Positions 1 through 12,397 of a DNA stretch of 64,000 nt are shown here, one piece after another. Under the pieces are notes generated by a model, which saw only the letters and a list, made by a program, of their open reading frames with translations, ran no database searches and was not told where the DNA came from. The position numbers were made by a program, and so were the translations under genes. How positions within the stretch are numbered: the first letter of the stretch is position 1; each line of letters starts with the position of its first letter. This DNA comes from Homalodisca vitripennis (Eukaryota > Arthropoda > Insecta > Hemiptera > Cicadellidae), in the NCBI RefSeq assembly GCF_021130785.1, contig NC_060212.1, positions 143,474,001-143,538,000 of the forward strand, given 5' to 3'.

Positions 1-1320
1 AATATAAAGTGAAAACTCAACAATGAATTGCCTCAAAATTGATAACGTTTTTATTAAATAATCAAAGTGATACATCATGTAAGTATTCCTAAATAAACTA
101 ACATTCCTTTCCATATTCCACACATTATGACATTGACTTATGGATGAACTCAACTTTGGATTGTTCCAACTTTGCAACAATTTCTTTTAATTTTTAATTC
201 TTTGTGTTATTATACACTTTTCAATACTATTTCTTACAACTCTAATTATTTTACAGCCTCATAAACCTAATAAATTGATATTAACTCTCCTGATGAAATC
301 ACAAATATATTTTTAATAATAATTTAGTAATTAAATACTATGTACAATGTAATATGAATGCAATAAAACTTGTACAACAGCAATAATTATTCATGACACA
401 ATCAATTCTGTAACAGTATTTTTATCCTTTTTTTAATGGAATAGATAAAAGATCCACATAAGCATTATAAAACCGGGAAATTCATGAGTTTAAAATCTTT
501 TTTATTTCAACTAAAGGGAAATTACAACTTACATAGTTTTCTTAATACTTACCCACCTTTTGATAAGTCATTACTAAGATGTATTATACAGGTAGAGTCA
601 GAAACCGAGCACATTCAAGCAAAAGACTAAGTCCTTCCATACTTGGCCTTATGCTTTGTTTACAACATAAACATAAGCACATGTATTGAAACTGGAAATC
701 GGCTCCACTCTTTCTCACATGGTACACATTTATTTTTCAAACCAAATTAAAAACTGTGGAAAGAGGTAATTTTTCATACCTACAAGCTGCAATAAAACAA
801 ACAGAGTAATATCCAAGAAAACTTTGCAGAAGATATAGGAAATTGAATTTCATGCATCTTAAAAAGAATTAAAAGCAATAATTATTTTAAGCTGGAAATC
901 AGTTTTAAAGTTAAAAATAAAATGTATCAATGGTTCCTGATTGTATGAATTTTGTTAACAGTTTAAAAGCGTGAGTGTAAAAGATATTGTATATACAGTA
1001 TGGCACCTTTTATAACTGTACATACTAAATTTAATATGATTAATATAAATTTCAGTCAACTAAATGAGTTCAAACATTTTGAATTTATTTTGTATGAAGA
1101 AAGAAAGGATATTTAGAATAATTTCTGATTTTTAGTAATTCTCAAAATTTGTAGATCGGTAGCTGTTTAGCTAAACAACTTCCCTTTGGTACGATTTGTT
1201 ATAAATTATGCTTTGAACAAATTTTTAGACAGATAAGCTTACCAACAAGTAAGTAAAAGACAACAAGTTTTGTGTCAGTAAAACTGTATGTTTGCAATTG
1301 AATTTTGCTACACATTATTT
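1..1320. other. AT-rich noncoding DNA left of the TTC14 exons
   Basis: No convincing coding exon was found here. The only notable part is about 594-660, which resembles TTC14 exon 3 in decayed form and is listed separately. The TTC14-like gene runs leftwards, so this stretch may be intron or 3' flank of that gene, but no TPR-coding exon could be read. Confidence 0.5.
594..660 (-). pseudogene. Decayed partial copy of TTC14 exon 3
   Basis: On the plus strand this stretch shares the blocks TCAGAAAC-GAGC, CACATTCA and CTTGGCCTT, in the same order and similar spacing, with 11346-11420 inside TTC14 exon 3. The minus-strand reading begins His-Lys-Ala, as in the exon, and then meets a stop codon and small deletions. 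It is therefore read as a nonfunctional fragment of a duplicated exon. Similarity fades on both sides. Chance similarity cannot be ruled out without an alignment score. Confidence 0.4.
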
Positions 1321-1980
1321 TTAACCTATTGGCTACCATACCAAAATTCAAATATTTTTACTTTCAGGTAACGAATAACTTTTTCATTTTACAATGGAAA
1401 TCATTGTGTGGATGATTAGTGTCAATTAAAAATAGCAAACGTCCATATAACATGTTAACATTGTATTTTATTATCTTATATTTTAAGTATTTAGTTGTCT
1501 AGCAACAATTAAGATTCATACCAGATCTACCACAAAAAAATATTATTGATACCACAAAAAAAGATTATTGAATCATTAGCTTGCCTTGGTCACCCCAAGT
1601 TTGAAGATTAGGCCTTGCCACATAATTTGTTTCAATTTCTTCATCACAACTTTCACTCAAAATTTCGTCATTAAGGTCACCATCATTCACTTTATTTTTA
1701 TTTTCATTGAGTATGTTCTCCACAAAGTCACTAAAACTCTCAGAAAAGAATGACGTCATTTTACCCCAACGACATTTCAGATGGCAACTAATAAAAGCAA
1801 TCAACCGATGAAATGGTAAACAATTATTGATTTCGAAAGAGCCGAACAGCTTTATAATTGAACACGTTATGACCATCGACATAATAGTACTGACAAATGC
1901 AAAAATAATCTATATTTTTACACTAAAATTACGAACTTAGCGTGACTGGCAGTGCTCATCATCGGTAGCCAATGGGTTAA
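1321..1980. mobile_element. TTAA-flanked piggyBac-like MITE, family A
   Basis: TTAA occurs at 1321-1324 and 1977-1980. Just inside are terminal inverted repeats that read CCTATTGGCTACCA on the left and, in reverse complement, CCCATTGGCTACCG on the right. A TTAA target duplication with short terminal repeats starting CC is the hallmark of piggyBac-type transposition. A minus-strand reading frame inside (1565 to about 1759 from an internal Met) encodes a short acidic peptide ending in a stop. This may be a relic of an acidic transposase N terminus, but it does not share the MSxKNIA start seen in other copies here. Confidence 0.7.
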
Positions 1981-3295
1981 ATATTTACTCTCATATTGAA
2001 ATTTATTAAATTACTGAAAATGGATTTGATTTTTATAAAAATTAATAATTTTTTATAAATAATTAATAATAGTTAATAATTTTATAAAAAGCATTGGTGT
2101 ACTCTTAATTTGACAAATTGCACTGAATTAATGTATAATTTAAGGTTGTATTTATATTGAACTGTTAGTGATTTTATTCTGATTATAACCACTGCTATGT
2201 AGAGTAGTAGATCTTGTTAGTACTTCATAAATTGGAGTGAAGCAATCATTTTTTTTTCTTAGAAAAAGAAAAGTTTTAAGGGAATAACTTATTATTTTTG
2301 TCAAAGTTACATTAAGGAATGTTTATATGTACAGCAATTGCCAATTATTTGTTTTATTCTTTGTAAGGTATATTTTCATAATAGCACAAAATTAGAAGAT
2401 ACTGTTTAACAAAGCTATTGGACAAAGCAAAATTCAAATATGAATGAACAACATTTAAATTTAATTTATTTAATAAGAAATACTCGCATGGCAAACCAAT
2501 ACACAAAAAACTAGTTTCCTACGATTTTAAGATTCTTTAAGGAAAACATTAATTCCTTTGAGACTTTTTAGTGTGAACATTAAAAAACAAAAATTCCTTT
2601 ATTCAAATTTCGAAAAATCTAGATATTCACTTCTTGATACAGACTGTTAAAACAATTACATGAATTCTACTCCAACTTGTACTTTAGTACTGGATTTCGA
2701 TGACTATTTTAACAACTGATTTATCAAACTAGGGGTAACTAACTTCAGGAAAGGATTGAACTTTTTGAATTATCATCGAGATTATTTTTGTATTTCAGAC
2801 TCAGTTAATAAAATCTGCCACCCAATTATTTGCTTTCTGAATCAGATCCTCTTAAATATAACACCTCTACTGAATTAGTTACAGGCGTTTAACAATTTTC
2901 TTAGTTCCTAGCCAAGTTTGCAGATATTTCATGCTCTGATTTTAATATTGTTATGAATAAGGTAACTGGTCAATGATAAACTGTAAAATCATTTCCCTAT
3001 AATAGAACTCTATTCAAATCCAGACTTACTAGACAGATACTATATTGGTACTACAAATAAAGAGCTGAAATACAAACTTTGAAATCAAAATAAACTTCTT
3101 TGGAATTAATCCATCTTTGGCTTTATAGTTAGTGCAAAAGCAAGCCCCGTATACCTCGGATTCTCACTTATTACAATAAATAATTCCCACTTTACAAATT
3201 CTCTTTTTCAAAAATGGGTCAAGATCAGATTTTCTATTTTTCAAAAAATGCTTCTCAACCTGATAAGTTAAAATTAGGTAACCAGAATCTACACT

Positions 3296-3338
<43 letters not shown>

Positions 3339-5496
3339 ATGTATATCACATAGAATAATATTGTAATTTATGGATAGTATTAGACTTCACATTACTTAAG
3401 CACTGAAACCATTACAACTATGTTAGTGAGGGAATAAATTTTAATGCGAGTTTAAGGCTACATCATATCAAATCAGCAAATTCCAAAACCTGGATAGAAC
3501 CAGGATAAATAATTTTTGTCAAACTAAAACTAACTCTTTCTATAGTAAAAGTATAAAGCAGTCAAAAAGATCAATACTCTAATATTGAACTATTTTTAAA
3601 TGCAGAACATCCACTAGAATATGTGTTTCACTTCATTATTTTGCTGTAATTGCATTGTTCAATAATTATCAAATATTGTTTGTTTCTGATGTAACGTGTT
3701 AATGAAGGTCAGGACACTCAACCTTATTTCCTGCGCAGCAATATGTTTTCATCATAATTTCTCTTCAATCTATCTTGGCACTGGTCATTTCCAGAAGTGT
3801 TAGCACACAGCAGTCTTCTGCCAACTCCTTGATTTATTTCATTGCTTATCATTGCATTTGTAAACCATTACAGTATATTGCTAATTGACTTGATGTCTTT
3901 ATTTCACACAATGTTTATTTCATTTATTCAGCCATCTTATCTACGGACATATGATTATAACAAATCTTATCTGTCGATCTTCATTATTTGTATCATCATT
4001 TTTATACTTCTTTTTTCCAGCATTTAAAAACAGTATATAGATGTATTGACTATATTAACTGCTTCATATTTCTTTAAAAAAAAGCCAACTCTGAAAAACA
4101 TCTTGAACACAACTTCCAACATATCTCACCTGAAAAAGAACTGCTATGAGAATATATTAAGTAACATTACCTTTGGCGAAAAGACCGCTCAGGAATTACT
4201 GTATCTCTTATTCAAGTAAGCGTTGTCTTCAAATTAGGCTCTACTCCATAAAAACATTGCTTTCAGAAAACCACATAATCATCTTTGTATATAACTGCAG
4301 TACCATTCTTTTATTAACAATATCCACAGTAATGAATACATTCCTCTGCTGTTAATATAACGGCATTGCTAAACAAGGAAAGGACAAATAATATGGTTGG
4401 TGTCATTCAAGTCGTTCAGTAAAGTACAATTCTACCTCTCAGCAATAAAAAACAGGTTTTACAATCAATATTCTAACCAGTCTACTATAGAATTATAGCA
4501 TTAGTGAGATACTGTATATCAATTTGTGATAAAGCCACATTTCGAGACAGGAAAATGTCTAAAGAAATTTTATAAATATCATTTAAAGAAAACAAAAGGT
4601 GTCATTAATTCTTTAAAATAGAGACGTAGGATGTATTAAAAGTACTTCAATGTCTTAATTTTGTCCATTTAGATACAAATTTGAAAATATGCAAAAACCG
4701 ATATTATTAAAATAAAAAAACTCTAAATAAAGTTAAAACTGTTGAATTCTAAAATACGGTAAAAATTTCCAAAATATCTTTATAACTGATTTAGGGATTA
4801 AAAAATACAGGACATAAAATACTTCTGGAATATAGTAGCCTATTTTAATTTATGAATCATAATTATTAAAGCTAGAAACCAAACAATGTGAATTTAAATA
4901 TTTAAATGAAATATGAATAACTCTTAACACATAATATTCTTGAATTTAGTCATAATACAACTACAAAATGCCTACTTTTTCAAAACAAATTATATATCAG
5001 TAATTACACTATAAGATGTGTTTGATAAATTAAGACAAATTGAAAGAAAACTGTGAGATCCATAATTACATGATATTTGTGAGGAGTCATAATTAAAATA
5101 AAAACATGAAATTGCTGCTATTTTGTGTTTACTAACGTATTATTCAGAATAGGTAGAAAATAAAATCCACAACACAATGTAGATTATACTGTTGTGTTCT
5201 CTTCTCTCAACTGCCCTGAGGAATCCATTAGTAACAGTAAAATCAGTATTTTCAAGTGTTAAGGTTAATTGTAATTGCAAAAGTAAACAATATGATGACT
5301 TGTTGATTTCTTTATAATTTTATTTGATCTTTCTGGTTTACAACTCCAGTAACCAACATTATAAAACAAAATGTTTTTATTAGAGATGTTAAAAACAGAT
5401 GTTCCCTTTCAATAAAAAATTTGTAACCTCTATAACCATTCAAAGTAAACAAAAACTGAACTTATAATAATTGTCGATATTAATTGTTCCACTTAC
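1981..5496. other. AT-rich noncoding DNA, probable TTC14 intron
   Basis: No exon was recognised between the TTAA element and the last visible TTC14 exon. It holds a (TA)n microsatellite at 3300-3336 and a slightly more complex, unassigned island at about 3690-3840. Short reading frames here are AT-rich and look like chance. If the gene is intact, at least one TTC14 exon must lie here or beyond the left edge. Confidence 0.45.
3300..3336. repeat. (TA)n microsatellite
   Basis: Uninterrupted alternating A and T. The Ile-Tyr-rich reading frame across it is a by-product of the repeat. Confidence 0.95.
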
Positions 5497-5705
5497 TTGT
5501 AAACTTCAGGAAACTCATCGGAATGGAAGAGACCAAGCCGAGCCTTATGGTCAGATGCATGCACACCCTTCATGCCACAAATAATCTTCTCAGAGTCAGG
5601 TATCACTTCCAGAACCTCGCAACACACAAGGTCGTTCAGCATGAATGTACGAGGAATGTTCTTCTTGTCTACAGCAGAGATCAGATTCGATGTTGGGCAG
5701 AATGC
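5497..5705 (-). CDS. Ttc14: TTC14-like exon 4, end of the S1 domain
   Basis: The acceptor CAACAG precedes AFCPTSNLIS. The exon continues through a V-C-C-E-V-L-E-V-I-P-D-S-E-K strand and ends at LGLFHSDEFPEVY plus two bases before a GTAAGT donor. This corresponds to the C-terminal half of the TTC14 S1 domain and the L-G-x-I-S-S-E-E-L-P-L-Y-Y region of the vertebrate protein. Confidence 0.8.
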
Positions 5706-8700
5706 CTGTTGACAAGATGATGCATGTAAGGAAACAGTCACTCTAAAGTGTCAAAATCAGAAATATACTTATTTTGTTTTTATGGCTATGGTTTACACAT
5801 AGATGAAGTCATGAAAATTGTTTTATAAGACTAAGAAGACACTGGTATGAAAATCTTTAACCCATTACAGATGTATTTGGTGCAATGAAGATGGTACAAG
5901 TGGATATGCCCCAAAAACCCTCAAAGTGGATAGCAATAGGGCATGTTACAAATCATGGACATGCTCTGAACGTTCCAACATTATTAATATTTTTCCAAAT
6001 CTATTGTCCAATTTATTATGACTAGATTGTATTTAGCTATTTAACAAACACTAGTTTATAACCAATAACAACATTTATCTTTATGTGCTTGTAGGTACAA
6101 CATCAAGGTTATCCCAAAATAAGCTCTGTGTAAGTATACAGGCGTGAACAAAGTTTGATAATGTCATTACAACGAAATCTGTCACAATCATTTCCAACTA
6201 GCCTCATTACCACTCTCTAATAATAGTCAACCTCAAACGGAAATCTCACCCCATTACTGAAACCAGAAAAAATACAGAAACTCACAATTTAGCGCCCAAA
6301 TATCATATCTATATACAAAGATAAGTTTTGTCCAACACGCTAAAAGTGGTCACCAGCAAGAATCAAGAGGATGTTCACTGCACGTCCTTGTGCTTTTGGT
6401 TCACTTTATGCAGGGACATTAGGAGAACGTTTATGATCCACAACAGGTTGAAAGCACATATCGTTTATTGTCTGAAAGAGCCAACTCGTATATCGTAAGT
6501 TGCTGCTGAATCTGAAGCTCATAAAAAAGCAATCTCAATATAGTCTAGGGCAAACTACTCTGGAAGCGTCCCTGGTTTAATAAAGAGTATCAGGGCGCTC
6601 CGCAGCACCCCGACCCGAAAGACTGCACAGGTCCTCTGTGGTGTCCCCTCCCACACAGGCGCAGCTGGGAACGAAAGAGCAGGTAACCCCAATAATCTGG
6701 GGAAATAAAAATCCTGCTCACGGCCTAAGGGACAAGGACACTCAAGAAAGGACAAGAAATTCATGATTCCATGACATACATGACCAAACACTAAGAACTG
6801 TCAGACTTATCATTACAAGACTGAATTATCAGAACTTCAAGATTAATCTAACAAACAGCCTCAAGATTGACCGACAACAGCCAATATCTTAAAAACTGAT
6901 ATCTTGGCTAGCTTTTTTCACAGTAACAATCGACCTCTTGACCAACTTTAATCATGTCTAAATACCCATGCAGGTGCGGTGTGTGTGGCATAGGTGTAAG
7001 GTATAAGGGAATACTTTGCACTGGAGACTGTAAATATTGGTACCACTCAAAATGCCTAAACTGGACTGACAAATTATCATAAAAATTTGACAGAAGAACA
7101 CATTAAAAGGTGGAAATGCAGTAACTGTGCACTTGATGATACTTCATCAAACGTGAAAGACATACAAACAAAAAATACAGAACTTGTTCCTTGGGAAGAA
7201 AACTTCAACCACGAAACATCTTTAACATTAGCTGCTGAAATTGGAACCGCCCTTCTGTCTGAAAACAACACACTTAAACAAAAAATACAAGACATACAAA
7301 TCAAGTAAATCACTGCATGAACTAGAACTAGAAGATACCCTGGAGAACACAAAAAGCATTATTAAAGACCAGCTTGAAGAAAACAATCAGCTAAAAAGTG
7401 AAATTACATTCATGACCAAAAAGCTCGAAAATGAGAAGAAAATAAGAGATGATTTCATTCGACAAGCCGAAGATGAGAGAACAAACTTCACAGACCAGCT
7501 AAACAATCTCATATTACTCAACACACAACTGAGAGACAGAATTTGATCAAAATTGATGCTACTCTGAAAAAGAAGGGTTACGAAAATGAATCACTCAAAA
7601 ACGAAAATGAAAAGCTCGTTATCTCTAATGCTGAACTGAAAAAATGAACTAGAAAGAGTAAATGAAGTGGCTTAATAAAGCTAAGTGGGAGAACGAAAAA
7701 AAAAACCTTTAGTAAAACTAAAAGAACAAGAAATTGCTGCTAAAGCATTTTTTAAAAGTGTTCATAACACCAATACATCTCAATCCCCCTCAAATGCGCA
7801 ACAAGCAAGAAAAACCCATGCCAAATAACCATTTTGAGGAAAAAAGTGAAAACATCAACTGGGATATACATAACGGGCAACCCCGTTCTCAAGAACTACT
7901 CTCGATCAAGTAAACTCACCACCACCAAAAATAAGGCAATATAAGAGAACCATCCCCAGTTCTATACCACAGATAGTGAAAAGGTAAAAAATCTCCACCA
8001 CTAAATGCTAAAATAAGGAGAGGGATGTTAAGTTATGATGGAATTCTTTCTAAACAATATCAACTTTTATAGAGGAACACATGAAGCAACATTATAACTT
8101 CAGGGGAGAACAGAGAGCCTTTTACCAGCCAATGAATCCACCTCAGAGCCATCAAATCAACTACAGCAAACTAATTTTTTTAGGACAGCGCCAAGACGAT
8201 CAAAACCAAAATGAAAACGAAGGAAACGTTGAACTCATCAGAAACCCATTAAATAGAATGCCTTTAACCATCTTTCACCAAAAAACGCAGGACACCATAG
8301 CCAACAAAATTGATAGACTCAATGCTCTTCTTGATACCTTAAAACCCAACCTAGTAATTATCACAGAGCATGGACAAAAGAAGAAACCCTTGCCAACACT
8401 AGACTCATTGGATATAGTCTAAAAGCAGCATACTGCCGAAAAGTCACATCGCAAAAGGTGGAGTGGCCATTTACGCTCATGATTCACTGGGATGGGAAGA
8501 TAGAAACAATTGACAGTGAGGATGTTAGTATCGAAATGACATGTGAGCTAGCGACAGTAAAAGTTAAAACCGGTAAAACATCGCTATTTGTTATGGGAGT
8601 CTACAGAACAGATGGCAACCTTGAAGAAGGACTGGAAAGCAATCTATGATTTCCACTTGACAACATATGTGCAGAAAAACATCCTACAATTCTCGTGGGT

Positions 8701-10198
8701 GATATCAACATTGATTGTCTTTACAAGGGGGAATGACTACTATAGACTGCGAGATACATTAAATTGCCACAGCATGTATAGAGTAGACCTGCCGCCCAAC
8801 TCGAATAACACCAACATCAATGTCATCAATTGACAGCGTGTGTACAAACATGGAAGAAGAGGAGATCAAAGTGGAAATTATAGATGCAGGAATATCTGAC
8901 CATACAGGACAGATGTGCAGAATCCAAAGAGACACAGGACCACTACTCTTCAGTCAACCTCTAAAAGAAGAAACATGAATGACAGAAACCTACATAAACT
9001 AAAAAGACCTACTCAAGCAGGAAAACTGGGAAGAAGTTTACAACACTGAAAATGCTAATGATAGCCTATATCAAGTTCAACAATACCCTTACAACGAGCC
9101 TCAACCACTGTTGCCCTCACTTATACTTTACACGAAGAAAGAAAAAGAACTACACAGTCTTATGCAACCCTGTAGTAACTCAAATAAAAACAAGAGTTTC
9201 TTAAAGCCCAAAATACCTACCAAACAAAACCGGTCAAGAAGAGCACAAATAAGGGCACTATCTTTGAAAAAGATTATGACCTGCAGCTCCGGCAATTAAG
9301 AAAAACAAGCTAATGTAAATAAAATCCAAGAAGCAAACAATAAATCCAAAGCAATCTGGAACGTTATCAACGATGAGAGGAAGAAGAAAGAAGAAACCAT
9401 TCAATTAAATAAACTCATAATTCAAGACCAGGAGCTTATAAACCCTAAAAGAAATATCAGACTACTTGAATGAATTCTTTACCTCCATTGCAGAAAAAAC
9501 AATAAGGGAAAATAGGAACTGTAAACCTACGCCAGCACTGCCTGAATCCAACAGAAACTGTCCAAATTTGGTTCTAACACCGACATCCAGGGCAAGAAAT
9601 GACCAAAACCATCAGGTCAATACAAACAAAAACCTCAAAAGGATATTTGATGACATCTCATCCAAATTAATAAAGCTGTGTGAAGATGAAATAAGAGAAC
9701 CCATTGATTGACATTACAAACAAATCACTTAGTTCAGGAATATTCCCTGCAGCATTGAAGATAGCAAAGGTTTATCCAAAATTCAATACAGGGCCCGAAC
9801 AACTGATGCAGCAAACTACCGACCCATTTCACTAATTCCAACTATATCCAAAATAATTGAAAAACTAGTACTTGCCCGACTTCTTGAACACCTTTCCTCT
9901 AACCCATCTGCTAACACCACATCAGCATTGGCTTTATAGCAGGAAGGTCCACAACAACCGCCCTTATAAGCCTCGCTGAGTTTTTGTTGGACCAACGAGG
10001 AGAACGGAAGCAACGCAGCAGCCATCTTTCTTGATTACAGCAAGGCGTTTGATTGTCTGGATCACAAGCACCTTCTGAACAAACTAACAAGCCTTGGAAT
10101 ACGAGGAAACTGCAAAGGCATGGTTCACCAGCTACCTGACTGGAAGGAGTCAAATAGTAGAAAAGTGCGGGGACAAAGTGTCCTCTTCCCTCAGAAGG

Positions 10199-10236
<38 letters not shown>

Positions 10237-12397
10237 GTAGAAATCAATCACACAGGACATGGAAGAACCAACACGGTGGTGTGAATTCTGATCCAAAATC
10301 AATCACGCGAGGAGGTTCCTCAAGGATCAGTGCTGGGACCTGTTCTTTTTATATTATTTACAAATGACTTCCCCGAGTTCATGCAAGGTTACAGTATAAA
10401 ACTCTTATGTATGCCGACGACACTGTCCTTTCTATTGGGTGGTCAAAAACCAGAACAACTAGAAGTGGATAGTTTTGTAGCACTAAATATGGCAATACAA
10501 TACTGCCACAAACATGAACTTGTTGTTAATGAAAATAAAACAAAACATCTGATATTGGGAAAGACATGGCAAAAGCATTGAAACACTTCCGGGCCTAGAC
10601 GAAACCTCATCCGCAAAGTATCTTGGAATTACTTTTGACAACAAACTCTCTTGGACATCACACATCGACCACTTATGCAGTAAACTTAGCACCGGACTGT
10701 TCGTGATACCGACGGATGAAAAGTATAGTGACTTGACAACCTCAAAAAACAGCATATTACGCCATTTTTGAGTCTCACTTTAAAATATGGGATTGCAGTT
10801 TGGGGCGGCACAGCTGCAGGCGACTTGCAGCGTGTTCTTGTATTACAAAAAAAGAGCCATTAGACTCCTAAAAAAAACCTTACAGCCCAGAGAATCTTGC
10901 AGGCAAGCCTTTTAAAGACTCCGGATCCTGACAGTGATAGATTTTATATGTTCTGGAAGTAGTACTCTACACTCATATCAGGGCAATAGAAACAGTAAAG
11001 ACCGGAGCACAAACTCACTACTACAATACCAGATTTTCACACGACTACCATTTCCTGCTCACAGACTTTCCTCCACTGAAAAGAAACCAAGCTATATCGG
11101 TGCCAAGATATGGAATATACTCCCGGGACGAAACCTCAAGAGAAACTGAACATTCACAATTTGGACGACAACTCAAGAAACTGGCTGCAGGACCGACCAT
11201 TCTACTCCTTGACTGAATTTTTTAATTGGAAAAATGATAACTAACACTATTCTAATGTTAATGACCTCTGTTACTAATCTTGAAGATTATGTTAATAAAG
11301 ATATTTTTGACTTTGACTTTGAACTATACTTACTTTAATATTGAGATCAGAAACTGAGCGAGCACATTCACCATCTAAACATAAGACCTTCAGCGAAAGT
11401 CCAGAATTGGCCTTGTGGGTGATACTGGAGATGATCACATCTTTTGGCCTCAAACACTGTAACAAACATTGTATATCAAATTTCAAATCAACACTATTGT
11501 TTTCTTTTTAGACTGTATATACAGTAAATACCAACTAACTCCTAAGCAGTGCATTTTCTGATATTAGTACAGACCATGTGCTGTTGAATGTGTTATAAGA
11601 GGATAACTTAAAACATTGAAAATTATATATAAGAATTTGTAACATGCCATAAAATCTTACCTGTAGAAAATGTTGAGTTCTGCTTGTCTTGTCAAGATTA
11701 AGGAAGGTCTCGAAAGCTGGCAAGAGAGCGTAATGTCCAGGTTCCGAGGCTGGTGGGCTTGCCTTGTCCTTTTCAATGAGAGAAGTATCAAACAACACAT
11801 TGGCTCGTTTGCTGATGAACTGATGCAGCTTCAGCCGTTTTCCTCGGTCTTGAAAACTGTAAAATACATTTGTAGAATTCCATTTCTAGTGTAGGAAGTT
11901 TTGGGTTTGGCTGTTGAGTAGATTAAATGTTATTACTTTATATTATAACAGATTCTGAACTACAAAAATGATACTAGGTTTGGCTATTGACCAAATAACC
12001 AAGATAGTTAGTTACATAAAATAATATTTCTGAAATTTGTGGATAGCAAATTTAGACTGACAACATTATGTGTTTGATGAAGACGTATAAAATAGTCTGG
12101 CAAATTTAACATCACATTTACCATTATATAAATTTTCATCATAAGGGAATTAAGGAAGATAATACGGTTACCTCAAATGTTTCTGACGTTGAGAGTAGAT
12201 TCCAAAATCTAGATTGTTAACATTATGTTTCTGCAGATCCCCTTCTCCCCGCTCGGCCTCCCACGCTTTCTGCAAAAGTTGTCCATGAAAGTTGAGTGAA
12301 CGAGTCACCAAATCCGAATCTAGGTTAGAAGGAGGCTCCATTTCCATGTTCATTGTTGTTCTTCAAATGACACCACGTCAGTGGTATAATACACCTC
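5497..12397 (-). CDS. Ttc14: TTC14-like protein, 5' part of gene (S1 RNA-binding domain; TPR part not seen)
   Basis: Four exons join in phase on the minus strand: 12397-12172 (start codon at 12353-12351), 11856-11661, 11456-11334 and 5705-5497, giving about 236 residues. Order and spacing match vertebrate TTC14 as remembered: an N-terminal S-L-N-x-H-G motif, a block with QFISKRANVLF, a GHYALLP block, then an S1-type OB-fold (about residues 127-230) that ends near LGLFHSDEFPEVY. Each junction has GT and AG borders. TTC14 is a nuclear protein with an S1 domain followed by tetratricopeptide repeats; its exact role is not established. The TPR-coding exons should follow leftwards but were not found down to position 1. 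The intron between exons 3 and 4 (about 5.6 kb) is mostly a non-LTR retrotransposon in antisense orientation. Confidence 0.82.
5706..6545. other. TTC14 intron sequence, unassigned
   Basis: Moderately complex noncoding sequence between exon 4 and the recognisable retrotransposon. It includes an isolated TTAA-CCCATTACAG-like motif near 5858 without a partner end. Part of 6440-6545 could be the 5' untranslated region of the retrotransposon. Confidence 0.4.
6954..7900 (+). pseudogene. ORF1 of the non-LTR element: PHD finger plus coiled coil
   Basis: The frame opens with Met at 6954 and a Cys/His pattern C-x-C-x2-C...C-x3-C-x-W-x-H-x2-C...W-x-C-x2-C typical of PHD fingers in insect CR1/Jockey-type ORF1 proteins. 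Heptad-rich sequence with QLEENNQL-like repeats follows. The finger is interrupted by a stop, and there are further frameshifts near 7305 and 7545. It is a pseudogene of a nucleic-acid-binding protein that would package the element's RNA. Confidence 0.7.
8081..11150 (+). pseudogene. ORF2 of the non-LTR element: endonuclease and reverse transcriptase, broken
   Basis: Endonuclease-like segments include NKIDRLNALLDTLKPNLVII followed by TEHG. The reverse transcriptase is recognisable from the AIFLDYSKAFDCLDH block, the PQGSVLGPVLF block and the YADD box. A C-terminal tail at about 10934-11150 ends with an AKIWNILP-like motif usual for these elements. At least eight frameshifts or stops were seen. 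A run of about 34 A residues at 10201-10234 interrupts the coding region between motifs A and B. Confidence 0.75.
10201..10234 (+). repeat. Poly(A) tract inside the retrotransposon
   Basis: Roughly 34 consecutive A residues lie between reverse transcriptase motifs A and B, where the family has none. It could be slippage expansion or the tail of a very short secondary insertion; no inserted body is recognisable. Confidence 0.9.
11334..11456 (-). CDS. Ttc14: TTC14-like exon 3, start of the S1 domain
   Basis: Forty-one codons, phase 0 to phase 0, beginning CLRPKDVIISSITHKA and ending SVSDLNIK, matching the first strands of an S1/OB-fold. The donor is GTAAGT at 11333. The 3' tail of a plus-strand retrotransposon ends about 10 bp beyond this donor. 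Confidence 0.8.
11661..11856 (-). CDS. Ttc14: TTC14-like exon 2
   Basis: The acceptor TTTACAG supplies the single base that completes the split codon. The exon contains the LHQFISKRANVLFDTSLIEK block and the GHYALLPAFETFLNL block that are diagnostic of TTC14. The donor is GTAAGA and the exon ends in phase 0. Confidence 0.82.
12172..12397 (-). CDS. Ttc14: TTC14-like exon with start codon
   Basis: A polypyrimidine-AG acceptor ends at 12398, so there is an upstream noncoding exon and 12354-12397 is 5' UTR. The first Met (12353-12351) begins MNMEMEPPSNLDSDLVTRSL, followed by an N-F-H-G motif like the TTC14 N terminus. The donor is GTAACC at 12171. The exon ends after two bases of a codon. Confidence 0.8.

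Larger units (their letters stand above)
6547..11323 (+). mobile_element. Non-LTR retrotransposon with PHD-finger ORF1 (CR1/Jockey-like), decayed
   Basis: A two-ORF non-LTR element about 4.8 kb long lies antisense to TTC14. ORF1 (from about 6954) starts MSKYPCRCGVCG and shows a C4HC3 zinc-finger pattern (WYHSKC, then WKCSNC), then long Glu/Lys/Asn-rich coiled-coil stretches to about 7900. ORF2 has an endonuclease-like start (about 8230-8900, including VGDINID-type text in a shifted frame) and reverse transcriptase motifs: DYSKAFD near 10030, PQGSVLGPVLF near 10320 and YADDTVLS near 10410. The 3' end carries AATAAAG and a TTTGAC-repeat tail. Many stops and frameshifts make it inactive. The exact 5' end is not fixed. 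Confidence 0.85.

Noticed and set aside
5484..5720. Plus-strand frame over TTC14 exon 4
   Set aside because: The opposite strand carries the TTC14 S1 domain with correct splice sites; the plus frame has no recognisable content.
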